Shown here: positions 43,016 to 52,949 of the stretch, in pieces | How positions within the stretch are numbered: position 1 is the first letter of the stretch | Layout: every line of letters begins with the position of its first letter | NCBI RefSeq assembly: GCF_003355515.1 | Contig: NZ_CP031367.1 | Location: 682,001-746,000 of the forward strand | Source: Aliarcobacter trophiarum LMG 25534 | GTDB lineage: Bacteria; Campylobacterota; Campylobacteria; Campylobacterales; Arcobacteraceae | Direction: 5' to 3' | Length of the DNA: 64,000 bases | Made by a program: the position numbers and the translations under genes | The notes under the pieces: generated by a model | What the model was told of the DNA's origin: nothing | Seen by the model: only the letters and a program-made list of their open reading frames with translations | The model's database searches: none

Positions 43016-43291
43016 ATGGCAAGATCAATAAAAAAAGGACCTTTTGTAGATGCACACTTAATGAAAAAAGTTGTAGCTGCTAATAGTTCAAAAGATAGAA
43101 AACCAATTAAAACATGGTCAAGAAGATCTACAATTCTTCCAGATATGATTGGAATAACATTTAATGTACATAATGGTAGAAACTTTGTTCCTGTAAATGT
43201 TACAGAGAACCATGTTGGATATAAATTAGGTGAGTTTGCACCAACTAGAACATTCAAGGGCCATAAAGGTTCTGTTCAAAGAAAGGCATAA
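43016..43291 (+). CDS. rpsS: 30S ribosomal protein S19
   Basis: 91 aa: [20 protein letters not shown] ... [20 protein letters not shown] ... [14 protein letters not shown]. It binds the 30S head next to S13. Standard gene order, 2-base gap to rplV. No anomalies. Confidence 0.96.
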   Translation: MARSIKKGPFVDAHLMKKVVAANSSKDRKPIKTWSRRSTILPDMIGITFNVHNGRNFVPVNVTENHVGYKLGEFAPTRTFKGHKGSVQRKA

Positions 43292-43293
43292 TA

Positions 43294-43626
43294 ATGGCAA
43301 GAGCGATATTAAAATTTATTAGAGTTTCTCCTATTAAAGCAAGATTAATTGCTAGAGAAGTTCAAGGGATGAATGCAGAGTATGCAATTGCATCTTTACA
43401 ATTTACTCCAAACAAAGCTGCTGGAATTATCTCTAAAGTAATAGCTTCTGCTGTTGCAAACTCAGGATTGGACTCAGCAAATGCAGTTATTACAAGTGCA
43501 AGAGTAGATAAAGGACCAGTTCTTAAAAGATTTACTCCAAGAGCAAGAGGTTCAGCTTCACCAAAGCATAAACCAACTGCACATATTATGATTGAAGTAG
43601 CTGCTGCAACAAAAGGAGACAAGTAA
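43294..43626 (+). CDS. rplV: 50S ribosomal protein L22
   Basis: 110 aa. [20 protein letters not shown] at the start, and the long beta hairpin [20 protein letters not shown] that extends into the exit tunnel, where macrolide-resistance mutations arise in other bacteria. One-base overlap with rpsC (TAATG). No insertion in the hairpin is seen. Confidence 0.96.
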   Translation: MARAILKFIRVSPIKARLIAREVQGMNAEYAIASLQFTPNKAAGIISKVIASAVANSGLDSANAVITSARVDKGPVLKRFTPRARGSASPKHKPTAHIMIEVAAATKGDK

Positions 43627-44330
43627 TGGGTCAAAAAGTTAATCCAATAGGTTTAAGATTAGGTATCAATAGAAACTGGGAGTCTAGATGGTTTCCAAAA
43701 TTTGAAACAATGCCTTCAAATGTAGCTGAAGATGACAAAATAAGAAAATTTGTTAAAAAAGAGTTATATTATGCTGGAATTGCTCAAACTGTTATAGAAA
43801 GAACTGCAAAAAAAGTAAGAGTTACAGTAGTAGCTGCAAGACCTGGAATTATCATTGGTAAAAAAGGTGCAGATGTTGAAAAACTAAAAGACTCTTTATC
43901 TAAACTTGTAGGGAAAGAGATAGCTGTAAATATTAAAGAAGAGAGAAAACCTCAAACTTCTGCACTACTTTCAGCTGAAAATGTTGCACAACAACTAGAA
44001 AGAAGAGTTGCATTTCGAAGAGCTATGAAAAGAGTTATGCAAAATGCACTAAAAGGTGGAGCAAAAGGTATTAAAGTATCTGTTTCTGGAAGACTTGGTG
44101 GAGCTGAAATGGCTAGAACTGAGTGGTATTTAGAAGGAAGAGTTCCTTTACATACTTTAAGAGCTAGAATTGATTATGGTTTTGCTGAAGCTCATACAGC
44201 TTATGGTTGTATTGGTATTAAAGTTTGGATATTCAAAGGTGAAGTTCTTGCAAAAGGAATTCCAACTGAGAAATCTGAAACTTCTGAGTCAAAACCAAAA
44301 AGAAGACCAGCAAAGAAAAGAGGTAAATAA
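43626..44330 (+). CDS. rpsC: 30S ribosomal protein S3
   Basis: 234 aa. [20 protein letters not shown], the KH motif [20 protein letters not shown], and RMM-type basic C-terminus ([12 protein letters not shown]). S3 lines the mRNA entry channel and has helicase activity with S4 and S5. It is coupled to rplV at its start and is 2 bases from rplP. Confidence 0.97.
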   Translation: MGQKVNPIGLRLGINRNWESRWFPKFETMPSNVAEDDKIRKFVKKELYYAGIAQTVIERTAKKVRVTVVAARPGIIIGKKGADVEKLKDSLSKLVGKEIAVNIKEERKPQTSALLSAENVAQQLERRVAFRRAMKRVMQNALKGGAKGIKVSVSGRLGGAEMARTEWYLEGRVPLHTLRARIDYGFAEAHTAYGCIGIKVWIFKGEVLAKGIPTEKSETSESKPKRRPAKKRGK

Positions 44331-44332
44331 TT

Positions 44333-44758
44333 ATGTTAATGCCTAAAAGAACAAAATTTAGAAAAATGATGAAAGGAAGAAATCGAGGTGAAGCTCATAG
44401 AGGTAACTCTTTAGCATACGGAGATTTTGGAATTAAAGCTGTTGAGCATGGAAGAGTAGATTCAAGACAAATTGAAGCATCTAGGGTAGCCATGACAAGA
44501 AAAGTAAAAAGACAAGCGAAAGTTTGGATTATGGTATTCCCTGATAAACCACTAACTGCTAAACCACTTGAAACAAGAATGGGTAAAGGTAAAGGAAGTG
44601 TTGATAAATGGGTAATGAACATTAAGCCAGGAAGAGTTTGTTTTGAAATGGCTGGAGTAGATGAAAGTTTAGCAAGAGAAGCTTTGGCTTTAGCAATGCA
44701 CAAACTACCATTTAAAACTAAATTTGTAACAAGAGATAGCGAAAATGAACTATACTGA
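44333..44758 (+). CDS. rplP: 50S ribosomal protein L16
   Basis: 141 aa beginning [20 protein letters not shown] (the usual MLMPKR start). It includes [20 protein letters not shown] (the conserved arginine region hydroxylated in some bacteria) and [20 protein letters not shown]. It contacts the A-site tRNA elbow. Its end overlaps rpmC by 14 bases. Confidence 0.96.
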   Translation: MLMPKRTKFRKMMKGRNRGEAHRGNSLAYGDFGIKAVEHGRVDSRQIEASRVAMTRKVKRQAKVWIMVFPDKPLTAKPLETRMGKGKGSVDKWVMNIKPGRVCFEMAGVDESLAREALALAMHKLPFKTKFVTRDSENELY

Positions 44759-44936
44759 TATTAAAGATAAAAGCTTGAGCGAACTTCAAGCATTATTAAA
44801 AGAGAAAAAGGTGCTTCTTTTTGAATTAAAAGCTAAGCTAAAAACTATGCAGCTAACAAATACATCTGAATTAAGAACAGCAAAAAAAGATATTGCTAGA
44901 ATTCAGACTGCTATTACAGCTCTAAATGCTAACTAA
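44745..44936 (+). CDS. rpmC: 50S ribosomal protein L29
   Basis: 63 aa helical hairpin protein: [20 protein letters not shown] ... [20 protein letters not shown]. Located near the tunnel exit beside L23. The start lies within the end of rplP, implying translational coupling. Normal size. Confidence 0.94.
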   Translation: MNYTDIKDKSLSELQALLKEKKVLLFELKAKLKTMQLTNTSELRTAKKDIARIQTAITALNAN

Positions 44937-44946
44937 GGATCTAAGT

Positions 44947-45198
44947 ATGACACATAAAAGAGAGATTCAAGGTGTAGTAGTAAAAAGATCAGGTGACAAA
45001 ACAGCTTCTGTTTTAGTTACAAGATCAGTTTTACACCCAAAGTATCATAAAACTGTAAAAAGATTTAAAAAATATTTAATTCATGATGAAAAAAATGAGT
45101 TAAATGTTGGTGATAGTGTTATCGCTATTGAGTGTAGACCACTATCTAAAACTAAATCTTTTAGATTAAAAACTATCCTTGCTACAGGAGTTAAATAA
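44947..45198 (+). CDS. rpsQ: 30S ribosomal protein S17
   Basis: 83 aa from ATG 44947 after AAGGAT; the frame upstream to 44926 overlaps rpmC and is not needed. [39 protein letters not shown] and [13 protein letters not shown] are typical. Primary 16S rRNA-binding protein. It shares one base with rplN (TAATG). Confidence 0.95.
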   Translation: MTHKREIQGVVVKRSGDKTASVLVTRSVLHPKYHKTVKRFKKYLIHDEKNELNVGDSVIAIECRPLSKTKSFRLKTILATGVK

Positions 45199-45566
45199 TG
45201 ATTCAAAGTTTTACAAGATTAAATGTAGCAGATAACACAGGTGCTAAAGAGATTATGTGTATCAAAGTTTTAGGTGGTTCTAAAAGAAGATATGCAACTG
45301 TTGGTGATGTTATTGTTGCTAGCGTTAAAAAAGCTCTTCCAACTGGAAAAATTAAAAAAGGTCAAGTTGTTAAAGCAGTAATTGTAAGAACTCATAAAGA
45401 GGTTCAAAGAGAGAATGGTTCATTAATTAGATTTGATGACAATGCAGCTGTTATTTTAGATGCTAAAAGAGAGCCTGTTGGAACAAGAATTTTTGGACCA
45501 GTAGCAAGAGAGGTTAGATATTCAGGATTTATGAAAATCGTTTCACTTGCACCGGAGGTATTATAA
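45198..45566 (+). CDS. rplN: 50S ribosomal protein L14
   Basis: 122 aa: [20 protein letters not shown] ... [20 protein letters not shown] ... [13 protein letters not shown]. It forms an intersubunit bridge and is the docking site for RsfS. Fully conserved, normal length. Confidence 0.97.
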   Translation: MIQSFTRLNVADNTGAKEIMCIKVLGGSKRRYATVGDVIVASVKKALPTGKIKKGQVVKAVIVRTHKEVQRENGSLIRFDDNAAVILDAKREPVGTRIFGPVAREVRYSGFMKIVSLAPEVL

Positions 45567-45567
45567 T

Positions 45568-45804
45568 ATGGCTATTAAATTAAAAATTAAAAAAGGTGAT
45601 ACAGTTAAAATCATTGCTGGTGATGATAAAGGTAAAACTGGTGAAGTTTTACAAGTATTACCAAAGAAAAATCAAGTAATCGTAAAAGATTGCAAAGTTG
45701 CTAAAAAAACAGTAAAACCAGACCAAGAAAAAAATCCAGATGGTGGATTTATAAACAAAGAGATGCCAATTGATATATCAAATGTGGCAAAAGTGGAAGG
45801 GTAA
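45568..45804 (+). CDS. rplX: 50S ribosomal protein L24
   Basis: 78 aa from ATG 45568 after a GGAGGT site; the earlier in-frame codon at 45547 lies within rpl[21 protein letters not shown] is the KOW motif, followed by [18 protein letters not shown]. Assembly initiator of the large subunit. Somewhat shorter than E. coli L24 (104 aa), as in many bacteria. Confidence 0.95.
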   Translation: MAIKLKIKKGDTVKIIAGDDKGKTGEVLQVLPKKNQVIVKDCKVAKKTVKPDQEKNPDGGFINKEMPIDISNVAKVEG

Positions 45805-45807
45805 AAG

Positions 45808-46356
45808 ATGGCATCAAGATTATTAGAAAAATATAAAGCTGAGATTAAACCAGTTCTTGAAGCAGAGTTCTCAAAAAACAAAACTTTAACAGCAAAAGTA
45901 GAGAAAGTTGTTATCTCTGTTGGTGCTGGTGAAGCTATGAAAGATACTAAGCTAATCCAAAATATGCAAGATACAATCTCTTTAATCGCTGGTCAAAGAG
46001 CAGTTAAAGTTATTGCGAAAAAATCTGTTGCTGGATTTAAAGTAAGAGAAGGAATGCCTGTTGGTATTAAAGTAACTTTAAGAGGTGAGCAAATGTATAA
46101 CTTCTTAGATAAACTTTGCACTATTGCACTACCAAGAGTAAAAGACTTCAGAGGTGTAAATAAAAATGGATTTGATGGAAGAGGAAACTTTAACTTTGGA
46201 CTTGATGAACAATTGATGTTCCCAGAAGTAGTTTATGATAACATCATTAAAACACATGGAATGAATATCTCTATAGCTACAACTGCATCAAATGATGCAG
46301 AAGCATTTAGATTATTAGAGTTAATTGGAATTCCATTTACAAAAGGAAGAGCGTAA
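45808..46356 (+). CDS. rplE: 50S ribosomal protein L5
   Basis: 182 aa: [80 protein letters not shown]. Binds 5S rRNA and contacts P-site tRNA. It overlaps rpsN by one base (TAATG). No anomalies. Confidence 0.96.
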   Translation: MASRLLEKYKAEIKPVLEAEFSKNKTLTAKVEKVVISVGAGEAMKDTKLIQNMQDTISLIAGQRAVKVIAKKSVAGFKVREGMPVGIKVTLRGEQMYNFLDKLCTIALPRVKDFRGVNKNGFDGRGNFNFGLDEQLMFPEVVYDNIIKTHGMNISIATTASNDAEAFRLLELIGIPFTKGRA

Positions 46357-46541
46357 TGGCAAAGAAATCTATGATCGCTAAACAACAAAGAACACCTAAG
46401 TTTGCAGTACGTGCATACACTAGATGTTCTGTTTGTGGAAGACCTCACTCAGTATATAAAGATTTTGGTCTATGTAGAGTTTGTTTAAGAAAAATGGCTA
46501 ACGAAGGTTTATTACCTGGTGTTAGAAAAGCTAGTTGGTAG
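46356..46541 (+). CDS. rpsN: 30S ribosomal protein S14, zinc type
   Basis: 61 aa. The short, zinc-binding (type Z/C+) form: [20 protein letters not shown] supplies four cysteines, unlike the longer zinc-free E. coli S14. [20 protein letters not shown] leads and [11 protein letters not shown] closes. Essential 30S head protein. Confidence 0.96.
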   Translation: MAKKSMIAKQQRTPKFAVRAYTRCSVCGRPHSVYKDFGLCRVCLRKMANEGLLPGVRKASW

Positions 46542-46553
46542 GAGAAAAAAGCT

Positions 46554-46952
46554 ATGATGAATGATTTAATCGCAGATGCTTTAACTAGAATTAGAAATGC
46601 TGCAATGAGAAGATTAGAAGTTGCAACATTATTGCACTCAAACACAGTTGTTGGAGTAATGAATGTACTTTTACAAAAAGAGTATATTGCTGGATTCAAA
46701 GTTATTGATGGACAAAATAATAAAAAGACAATTCAAGTTGAATTGAAATATGATGATAAAGAGAAATCAGCAATTAATGAGATTGTAAGAGTTTCAAAAC
46801 CAGGAAGAAGAGTTTATAAACCAGCTTCTGAAATTAAAAACTTTAAAAACGGTTACGGTACTATTATCCTTTCAACAAATAAGGGTATCATTGCTAATGA
46901 TGAAGCATATGCTTCAAAAGTTGGTGGTGAAGTACTTTGTACTGTATGGTAG
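46554..46952 (+). CDS. rpsH: 30S ribosomal protein S8
   Basis: 132 aa (131 if the second ATG at 46557 is used). [40 protein letters not shown] and [16 protein letters not shown] are diagnostic. S8 binds the 16S central domain and in E. coli regulates the spc operon. AGGAGA precedes the start. Confidence 0.96.
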   Translation: MMNDLIADALTRIRNAAMRRLEVATLLHSNTVVGVMNVLLQKEYIAGFKVIDGQNNKKTIQVELKYDDKEKSAINEIVRVSKPGRRVYKPASEIKNFKNGYGTIILSTNKGIIANDEAYASKVGGEVLCTVW

Positions 46953-46961
46953 GAGTGAGTA

Positions 46962-47498
46962 ATGTCTAGAATTGGAAAAAAACCTATCACAATTCCTGCT
47001 GGAATTGAAGTAACAGTAAATGGAACAGTAATTAATGTTAAAAAAGGAAACAATGTTTCTACAGTAGAGACTCATGGAAGAGTTGGAATAGAAGTGGCAG
47101 ATGGTCAAGTTGTATTAACAAAAAATGGAGATACAAAAGAATCTGCAGCTTTCTGGGGAACTTATAGAGCATTAACTGCAAATGCAGTAAATGGACTACA
47201 TGAAGGTTTCACAAAAACTTTAGAGATCAATGGAGTTGGATATAAAGCAGCTGTAAAAGGTAATGTTTTAGAGTTAATTTTAGGTTATTCTCATCCAATT
47301 AATTTTGAAATCCAAAAAGGTTTAGATATTTCTGTTGAGAAAAACATTATTACAGTTAAAGGTGCAGATAAACAACAAGTTGGACAAGCTGCTGCAATTA
47401 TTAGAGGCTATAGAAAACCAGAACCATATAAAGGTAAAGGTGTTAAATATACTGATGAGAAAATCATTAGAAAAGCCGGAAAAACTGCTAAGAAGTAA
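46962..47498 (+). CDS. rplF: 50S ribosomal protein L6
   Basis: 178 aa two-domain protein: [28 protein letters not shown]-like segment [20 protein letters not shown] and the C-terminal [20 protein letters not shown]. Near the factor-binding site. Normal length, standard position between rpsH and rplR. Confidence 0.96.
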   Translation: MSRIGKKPITIPAGIEVTVNGTVINVKKGNNVSTVETHGRVGIEVADGQVVLTKNGDTKESAAFWGTYRALTANAVNGLHEGFTKTLEINGVGYKAAVKGNVLELILGYSHPINFEIQKGLDISVEKNIITVKGADKQQVGQAAAIIRGYRKPEPYKGKGVKYTDEKIIRKAGKTAKK

Positions 47499-47507
47499 GG
47501 TGTAACT

Positions 47508-47867
47508 ATGAGTAGAATAAAAGATTTAGCAAAAAAAGTTGCTTTAAGAATTAAAAGAAAAAAAAGAGTTAGAGCTAATATTTTTGGTACAGCTGAAAAA
47601 CCAAGAGTATCTATTTTTAAATCAAACAAATACATTAGTGCACAAGCTATCAACGATGTTGAAGGTAGAACTTTAGCAGCAATTAGCTCACAAACTATGG
47701 GTTTAAGTGGAAATAAAGAGAGTGCTGTTAAAGTTGCAGCTGAGTTTGCTTCTAAGTTAAAAGCAGCTGGAATTGAAACAGTTGTTTATGATAGAAACGG
47801 GTATCTTTATCATGGTGTTGTTGCAGCATTTGCTGACGCATTAAGAGAAAATGGTATTAAATTATAA
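47508..47867 (+). CDS. rplR: 50S ribosomal protein L18
   Basis: 119 aa with a basic N-terminus ([20 protein letters not shown]), then [20 protein letters not shown] and [20 protein letters not shown]. Delivers 5S rRNA with L5. Seven bases from rpsE. No anomalies. Confidence 0.96.
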   Translation: MSRIKDLAKKVALRIKRKKRVRANIFGTAEKPRVSIFKSNKYISAQAINDVEGRTLAAISSQTMGLSGNKESAVKVAAEFASKLKAAGIETVVYDRNGYLYHGVVAAFADALRENGIKL

Positions 47868-47873
47868 GGATTA

Positions 47874-48317
47874 ATGATGGCAGTAAATAGAGAAGATTTT
47901 CAAGAAGCGATCGTTAAAATCGGAAGAGTAACAAAAGTTGTAAAAGGTGGAAGAAGATTCAGATTTACAGCTTTAGTTGTTGTTGGAGATAAAAACGGTA
48001 CAGTAGGTTTTGGAACAGGAAAAGCAAAAGAGGTTCCAGATGCTATTAAAAAAGCTTTAGATGATGCATTTAAAAGCTTAGTTACAGTTTCTATTAAAGG
48101 AACTACAATTGCACATGATATTGAACATAAATATAATGCAAGTAAAATTTTATTAAGACCAGCTTCAGAAGGAACTGGATTAATAGCTGGAGGAGCTGCA
48201 AGACCTGTTCTTGAGCTTGCTGGTTTAAAAGATATTATTGCAAAATCTTTAGGTTCAAACAATCCAAATAACCTTGTACAAGCTACAGTTGAAGCTCTTG
48301 CAAGAATAAAAGGATAA
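47874..48317 (+). CDS. rpsE: 30S ribosomal protein S5
   Basis: 147 aa (ATG 47877 is an equally good start after AAGGA). [40 protein letters not shown] and [20 protein letters not shown] are typical; the KVVKGGRR loop is where spectinomycin-resistance changes occur in other bacteria and looks wild type. Involved in decoding accuracy. Confidence 0.96.
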   Translation: MMAVNREDFQEAIVKIGRVTKVVKGGRRFRFTALVVVGDKNGTVGFGTGKAKEVPDAIKKALDDAFKSLVTVSIKGTTIAHDIEHKYNASKILLRPASEGTGLIAGGAARPVLELAGLKDIIAKSLGSNNPNNLVQATVEALARIKG

Positions 48318-48321
48318 GAAG

Positions 48322-48720
48322 ATGATATTAGAAAATTTAAAACCAGCTTGTGGAAGCACAAAAGATGCTAAAAGAAAAGGTAGAGGTCAAGGTAGCGGTA
48401 ACGGTAAAACTGCTGGAAAAGGTAATAAAGGTCAAAAAGCTAGATCTGGATACAATGCAAAAAGAGGTTTCGAAGGTGGACAACAGCCACTTATAAGAAG
48501 ACTTCCAAAAGTTGGATTTGTATCAAGAGTAGTTAAACCATATACAATTAATGTTGAAAAAGTAACTGCTATTGCTGAATTACCAGAAATCACAGTTGAA
48601 ACAATTAGATCTGTATATAAATTATCAAAAACTGTTGTAAAAGTAAAACTTATTGGTGCAACAGCTAAAAATTTAAGTGCTAAGATTAAAGACGAAAACG
48701 TTACAACTACTGGAAAATAA
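48322..48720 (+). CDS. rplO: 50S ribosomal protein L15
   Basis: 132 aa: Gly/Lys-rich N-terminus ([40 protein letters not shown]) and C-terminal [15 protein letters not shown]. Late-assembly protein of the large subunit. rpmD (L30), which precedes L15 in E. coli, is absent, as in many bacteria. secY follows after 2 bases. Confidence 0.95.
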   Translation: MILENLKPACGSTKDAKRKGRGQGSGNGKTAGKGNKGQKARSGYNAKRGFEGGQQPLIRRLPKVGFVSRVVKPYTINVEKVTAIAELPEITVETIRSVYKLSKTVVKVKLIGATAKNLSAKIKDENVTTTGK

Positions 48721-48722
48721 TT

Positions 48723-49985
48723 ATGAGTAAAGATCTAATAAATAAGATTCTTATTACATTAGGCTTTATTTTTCTATACAGGCTACTGGCATATGTGCCA
48801 GTACCTGGAGTTAATATTGATGTAGTTAAAGAGTTTTTTGACTCAAATGCAAATAATGCATTAGGTCTTGTTAATATGTTTAGTGGAAATGCGGTTGAAA
48901 GACTAAGTATTATCTCACTAGGAATTATGCCTTACATTACAGCTTCTATTATTATGGAGCTTCTTGCTGCAACTTTCCCAACTTTAGGTAAAATGAAAAA
49001 AGAGAGAGATGGGATGCAAAAATATATGCAAATCATCAGATACACAACTATTGTTATTACTCTTATTCAATCTATTGGGGTTTCTATTGGTTTAAATTCA
49101 CTTACTGGACAAAGTGGTCAAGGAGCAATTTCAATTGATATGAATACATTTATTGCAGTTTCGGCAATTTCAATGCTTACTGGAACAATGCTTTTAATGT
49201 GGATTGGAGAGCAAATTACTCAAAGAGGAATTGGAAATGGTATCTCTTTAATTATCTTTGCAGGTATTGTTTCAGCAATTCCTAGTGCTATTGGTGGAAC
49301 TATTGATTTAGTAAATAATGGACAGATGCATTTTTTAACAGTTATTGGTATTTTACTTGTAATTTTTGCAACAGTTGGAGCTATTATTTATGTTGAGTTA
49401 GGTGAAAGAAGAGTTCCTGTTTCATACTCAAGAAAAGTAATTATGCAAAACCAAAGCAAAAGAGTTATGAACTATATTCCTATAAAAGTGAATTTAAGTG
49501 GAGTAATTCCAGCTATTTTTGCAAGTGCTATTTTGATGTTTCCTAGTACGATTTTACAAGGAAGTCAAAATAAATATCTAGTAATGATAGCAGATTATTT
49601 AAATCCTAGTTCATATACATTTAATCTATTTATGTTTTTATTTGTAGTTTTCTTTGCATTCTTTTATGCATCTATTACATTTAATGCAAAAGATATTAGT
49701 GAGAATTTAAAGAGACAAGGTGGATTTATTCCAGGAGTTAGACCAGGGGCTAGTACGGCTGAATTTTTAAATACAGTTGCAGGAAGATTGACTTTCTGGG
49801 GTGCTATTTATATGGGACTTATCTCAACTATTCCTTGGCTAATTGTAAAAGCTATGGGGGTTCCTTTTTATTTTGGAGGGGTTTCAGTTTTAATTGTTGT
49901 TCAAGTTGCAATTGATACTATGAGAAAAATAGAGGCTCAACAATACTCTAATAAATATCAAACCCTAAGTGCGGTTGGACTATAA
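48723..49985 (+). CDS. secY: SecY protein translocase subunit
   Basis: 420 aa with ten membrane helices; central pore of the Sec machinery. RLLAYVPVPGVNIDVVKEFF, FSGNAVERLSIISLGIMPYI (plug/TM2 region), ITQRGIGNGISLIIFAGIV, ERRVPVSYSRKVIMQNQSKR (cytoplasmic loop) and FIPGVRPGASTAEFLN (SecA-contact loop) are all present. Normal length. Cotranscribed with the ribosomal genes and two bases before map. Confidence 0.97.
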   Translation: MSKDLINKILITLGFIFLYRLLAYVPVPGVNIDVVKEFFDSNANNALGLVNMFSGNAVERLSIISLGIMPYITASIIMELLAATFPTLGKMKKERDGMQKYMQIIRYTTIVITLIQSIGVSIGLNSLTGQSGQGAISIDMNTFIAVSAISMLTGTMLLMWIGEQITQRGIGNGISLIIFAGIVSAIPSAIGGTIDLVNNGQMHFLTVIGILLVIFATVGAIIYVELGERRVPVSYSRKVIMQNQSKRVMNYIPIKVNLSGVIPAIFASAILMFPSTILQGSQNKYLVMIADYLNPSSYTFNLFMFLFVVFFAFFYASITFNAKDISENLKRQGGFIPGVRPGASTAEFLNTVAGRLTFWGAIYMGLISTIPWLIVKAMGVPFYFGGVSVLIVVQVAIDTMRKIEAQQYSNKYQTLSAVGL

Positions 49986-49987
49986 AA

Positions 49988-50752
49988 ATGTCTATTGCAC
50001 TTAGAAAACCCGAAGAGATTGAGAAACTTTATGTTGCAAATCAAGTAGTTGCAAAAACACTAAAATATCTAAGTGAAAACGTAAAAGCTGGAATGACTTT
50101 GAAAGAAGTTGATGCCATGGGTGAAAAATTTATAAATAACCTAGGAGCTAGACCATCTTTTAAAGGATTATATGGATTTCCAAATGCTATTTGTACTTCA
50201 TTAAATGAGGTTATAATACATGGAATTCCTAGTGATGTAGTTTTAAAAGAGGGTGATATTTTAGGAATTGATATTGGAACTGAAGTTGATGGTTGGTATG
50301 GTGATAGTGCTATTACTATGCCAATTGGAAAGATTTCTAAAAAAGATGAAGAGCTTATAGCTTGTTCAAAAGATGCTTTGTACTATGCTATTGATATAAT
50401 TAAAGATGGTATGAGATTTAAAGAGTTGTCAAAGGCTATTGAAGATTTTATTACTAAAAGAGGTTATCAACCATTAGTTAGATTTTGTGGACATGGAATT
50501 GGAAGAAAACCACATGAAGAGCCTGAAATTCCAAACTACTTAGAGTATGGAAGTACAAAATCTGGACCAAAAATTAAAAATGGAATGGTGTTTTGTATTG
50601 AACCCATGATTTGTCAAAAAGATAGGGAGCCTATTATTCTTAAAAATGGTTGGGATGTTGTCTCAGCTGATGGGTTAAGAGGTAGTCACTATGAGCATAC
50701 AGTTGCTGTTGTTAATGGACGAGCAGTTATTTTAAGTAGACAAGAAGATTAA
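49988..50752 (+). CDS. map: Methionine aminopeptidase, type I
   Basis: 254 aa. Removes the initiator methionine. Metal ligands are visible in order: [19 protein letters not shown] (two Asp), [19 protein letters not shown] (His), MVFCIEPMI (Glu) and [11 protein letters not shown] (Glu). No N-terminal zinc-finger extension, so a type Ia enzyme. Placed between secY and infA as in many bacteria. Confidence 0.95.
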   Translation: MSIALRKPEEIEKLYVANQVVAKTLKYLSENVKAGMTLKEVDAMGEKFINNLGARPSFKGLYGFPNAICTSLNEVIIHGIPSDVVLKEGDILGIDIGTEVDGWYGDSAITMPIGKISKKDEELIACSKDALYYAIDIIKDGMRFKELSKAIEDFITKRGYQPLVRFCGHGIGRKPHEEPEIPNYLEYGSTKSGPKIKNGMVFCIEPMICQKDREPIILKNGWDVVSADGLRGSHYEHTVAVVNGRAVILSRQED

Positions 50753-50763
50753 AAGGAACGAAT

Positions 50764-50982
50764 GTGGCAAAAGATGATGTGATTATTGTAGATGGAAAAG
50801 TTGTTGAAGCTTTACCAAATGCAATGTTTAGAGTACAGTTGGATAATGGACATATAGTTTTATGTCATATCTCAGGTAAGATGAGGATGCATTATATTAG
50901 AATATTACCAAATGATACTGTAACAGTTGAGATAACACCTTATTCACTTGATAAGGGAAGAATTGTTCATAGAAAAAAATAG
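50764..50982 (+). CDS. infA: Translation initiation factor IF-1
   Basis: 72 aa S1-like OB fold: [63 protein letters not shown] start after AAGGAA. Last gene of this ribosomal operon; the alpha-operon genes (rpmJ, rpsM, rpsK and others) do not follow here. Confidence 0.96.
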   Translation: MAKDDVIIVDGKVVEALPNAMFRVQLDNGHIVLCHISGKMRMHYIRILPNDTVTVEITPYSLDKGRIVHRKK

Positions 50983-51014
50983 TTATTAAATAGAGAACTT
51001 TCTCTATTTAATAA
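50983..51014 (+). terminator. End of the S10-spc operon
   Basis: Perfect 14-bp stem TTATTAAATAGAGA (50983-50996) / TCTCTATTTAATAA (51001-51014) with a four-base loop, immediately after the infA stop. The downstream U run is weak, but the stem length is striking. Confidence 0.75.
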
Positions 51015-51061
51015 ACCTTCTTTAAAATTGATACTAAAGCATATTTTTTGTAAAATCTAGT

Positions 51062-51733
51062 ATGACAAATAAAGTTAAGAATCAAGTTTTAAAATACCTA
51101 TACAATCAAAAACTTTTTGGAATTAAATATCATAGTGAATTAAATATAAATTTTTATAGTAGTTGTGATTTCTCATTACCAAATAGTTTAGAAGAGCTTA
51201 AAAAATCTGTTGAAAACTGCTATTTGTGTGATTTATCAAAAACAAGAAAACATACACTTTTTGGATATGGAGATATCAATTCAAAACTTATGTTTATTTG
51301 TGATGAGCCATCAAAAAGTGAAGATGAATTGGGTGCTTTCTTTGTTGGAAATGCTGGTGAAATGTTGGCAAAAATGATTGAGGGTAGTTTAAAGATAAAG
51401 AAAGAGGAAGTTTATACTACAAATTTAGTGAAGTGTAGAGGAAAGCAAGAGGCAAAGATTCAAAATTTTGATAGTTGCAACTGTTATTTATTAAAACAAA
51501 TAGAGATTGTAAAGCCAAAAATTATTGTCGCTGTAGGAGAGAGAGTTTATGACTATTTACTAAAAAATAGTGGTAGTTTTTCAAAAGATAGAGGAAAAGT
51601 TTTAAATTTTAACTCTACGAATTTGGTATCAATATATACTCCACTTCATCTATTAAAAAATCCTTCTTTAAAAAAAGATACTTATCTTGATATGTTAAAA
51701 ATAAAAAATTTATATGAGGAGAGTTTAAGTTGA
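51062..51733 (+). CDS. Uracil-DNA glycosylase, family 4-like (iron-sulfur)
   Basis: 223 aa. Removes uracil from DNA. The four iron-sulfur cysteines can be traced: NCYLCDLSKTR (two), NLVKCRGKQ (third) and FDSCNCYLL (fourth). Motif 1 reads CDEPSKSEDELGAFFVGNAGEML, where family 4 usually has G-E-A-P-G; the E-D and F-V-G-x-A-G parts are kept. The C-terminal motif is YTPLHLLKNPSLKK, with His where the family has H-P-S. The N-terminal 60 residues are an extra region. The lipoprotein gene overlaps its end. Confidence 0.75.
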   Translation: MTNKVKNQVLKYLYNQKLFGIKYHSELNINFYSSCDFSLPNSLEELKKSVENCYLCDLSKTRKHTLFGYGDINSKLMFICDEPSKSEDELGAFFVGNAGEMLAKMIEGSLKIKKEEVYTTNLVKCRGKQEAKIQNFDSCNCYLLKQIEIVKPKIIVAVGERVYDYLLKNSGSFSKDRGKVLNFNSTNLVSIYTPLHLLKNPSLKKDTYLDMLKIKNLYEESLS

Positions 51734-52905
51734 AAAAGTTAGTTGCTTTGATTTTTATGGCATTTTTACTTGCTGGATGTACACAAAAAGTTGTAAAACT
51801 AAAGATGCCCCAAAATGTACCAGCTAAAAAAGTTGATGAAGATAAAAAAACAGTGGTAGAAGAGTTTATCTCAAATGATAGTGTAATTCAAGAAGAGATT
51901 ATAAACAATAGTGGTTCTAAAAATGAAATTACTTCCGATGAAGATAGTGAAGCTTTACTATCTAATGAAATGGAGATAAAGTTTGATAGTACAAAGGCAA
52001 ATTTAAAAGTTGCCTTTGTATATCCATCATCTTTAGTTTCAAAGTATGCTAGAAACTCAATAAACACAACTGCTGGGTATTTGTCTTTTATAGAGGCAAA
52101 CTATAATTTAGTTGTAATTGATAGTCAAAATGAGAGTATGGATAGCATAAATAAGGCTTTTGAAAAGGTTAAAGAAGCAGGTATTACAAAAGTTATTGCA
52201 CTATTTACACCAAATGCAATAAATAATATAAATAGTTTGGCACTAGATGATATTATGGTATATCTTCCTTTGATTGAAAAAAAAGATAGTTTAGCTACAA
52301 ATAATAGTTTAATTTTTGGTTCTATCTCTTATGAAGATCAACTTAAAAAATTAAGTTATTACTCAGATGGTCCAAATGTACTATTTTATCAAGATACATA
52401 TTTGGGAAATAAGTTAAGAAATAGCTATGAAAATACAATCAGCTATACAACTGCAAGAAAAGAGGTAAGAAAAAATGAGACAAATTTCAAATCTTTGGTA
52501 TCTGATTCAAGATTAAGAAATAGTTCACTATTTCTTAACGTAGATATTGTAAAAAGCTCACTTATTATGTCTCAATTAAGAGCTAATGATATTTATCCAA
52601 AATTTATATTTTCAACTCAAATAAATTTTGACCCTATTTTAATGACTTTAACTCAAGATAAAGATAGAGAGAGGTTGGTTTTGGCTAATTCAATAGATAA
52701 GCTAAATCCAAAGTTAAGAGATGAGATTATAAATTTTGGTGGAAATATAAATTTTGAGTGGGTAGATTACTCAACTTTAGTTGGAATTAGTTACTTAATA
52801 AATGGAAATAATAGCTTTATGCCAACAAAAATTGTAGAAAATCAAGTTGTTTATAATCCTAGACTTTTTAAAAGCACAGATTATGGCTTTGTAGAGATTA
52901 AGTAA
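51730..52905 (+). CDS. Lipoprotein with periplasmic-binding-like fold
   Basis: 391 aa from a TTG start overlapping the glycosylase stop. Lipobox LLAGC (Cys17), then an approximately 80-residue acidic linker, then KVAFVYPSSLVSKYARNSIN and AFEKVKEAGITKVIALFTPN, which resemble the alternating alpha/beta fold of LppC/LpoA-type or solute-binding proteins. No membrane span beyond the signal. Could activate a penicillin-binding protein or bind a ligand; neither is shown by sequence. Confidence 0.65.
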   Translation: MKKLVALIFMAFLLAGCTQKVVKLKMPQNVPAKKVDEDKKTVVEEFISNDSVIQEEIINNSGSKNEITSDEDSEALLSNEMEIKFDSTKANLKVAFVYPSSLVSKYARNSINTTAGYLSFIEANYNLVVIDSQNESMDSINKAFEKVKEAGITKVIALFTPNAINNINSLALDDIMVYLPLIEKKDSLATNNSLIFGSISYEDQLKKLSYYSDGPNVLFYQDTYLGNKLRNSYENTISYTTARKEVRKNETNFKSLVSDSRLRNSSLFLNVDIVKSSLIMSQLRANDIYPKFIFSTQINFDPILMTLTQDKDRERLVLANSIDKLNPKLRDEIINFGGNINFEWVDYSTLVGISYLINGNNSFMPTKIVENQVVYNPRLFKSTDYGFVEIK

Positions 52906-52949
52906 GATTTGGATAAAATCGCGGTTTATTTAGAAAATGGAGTTTAATT

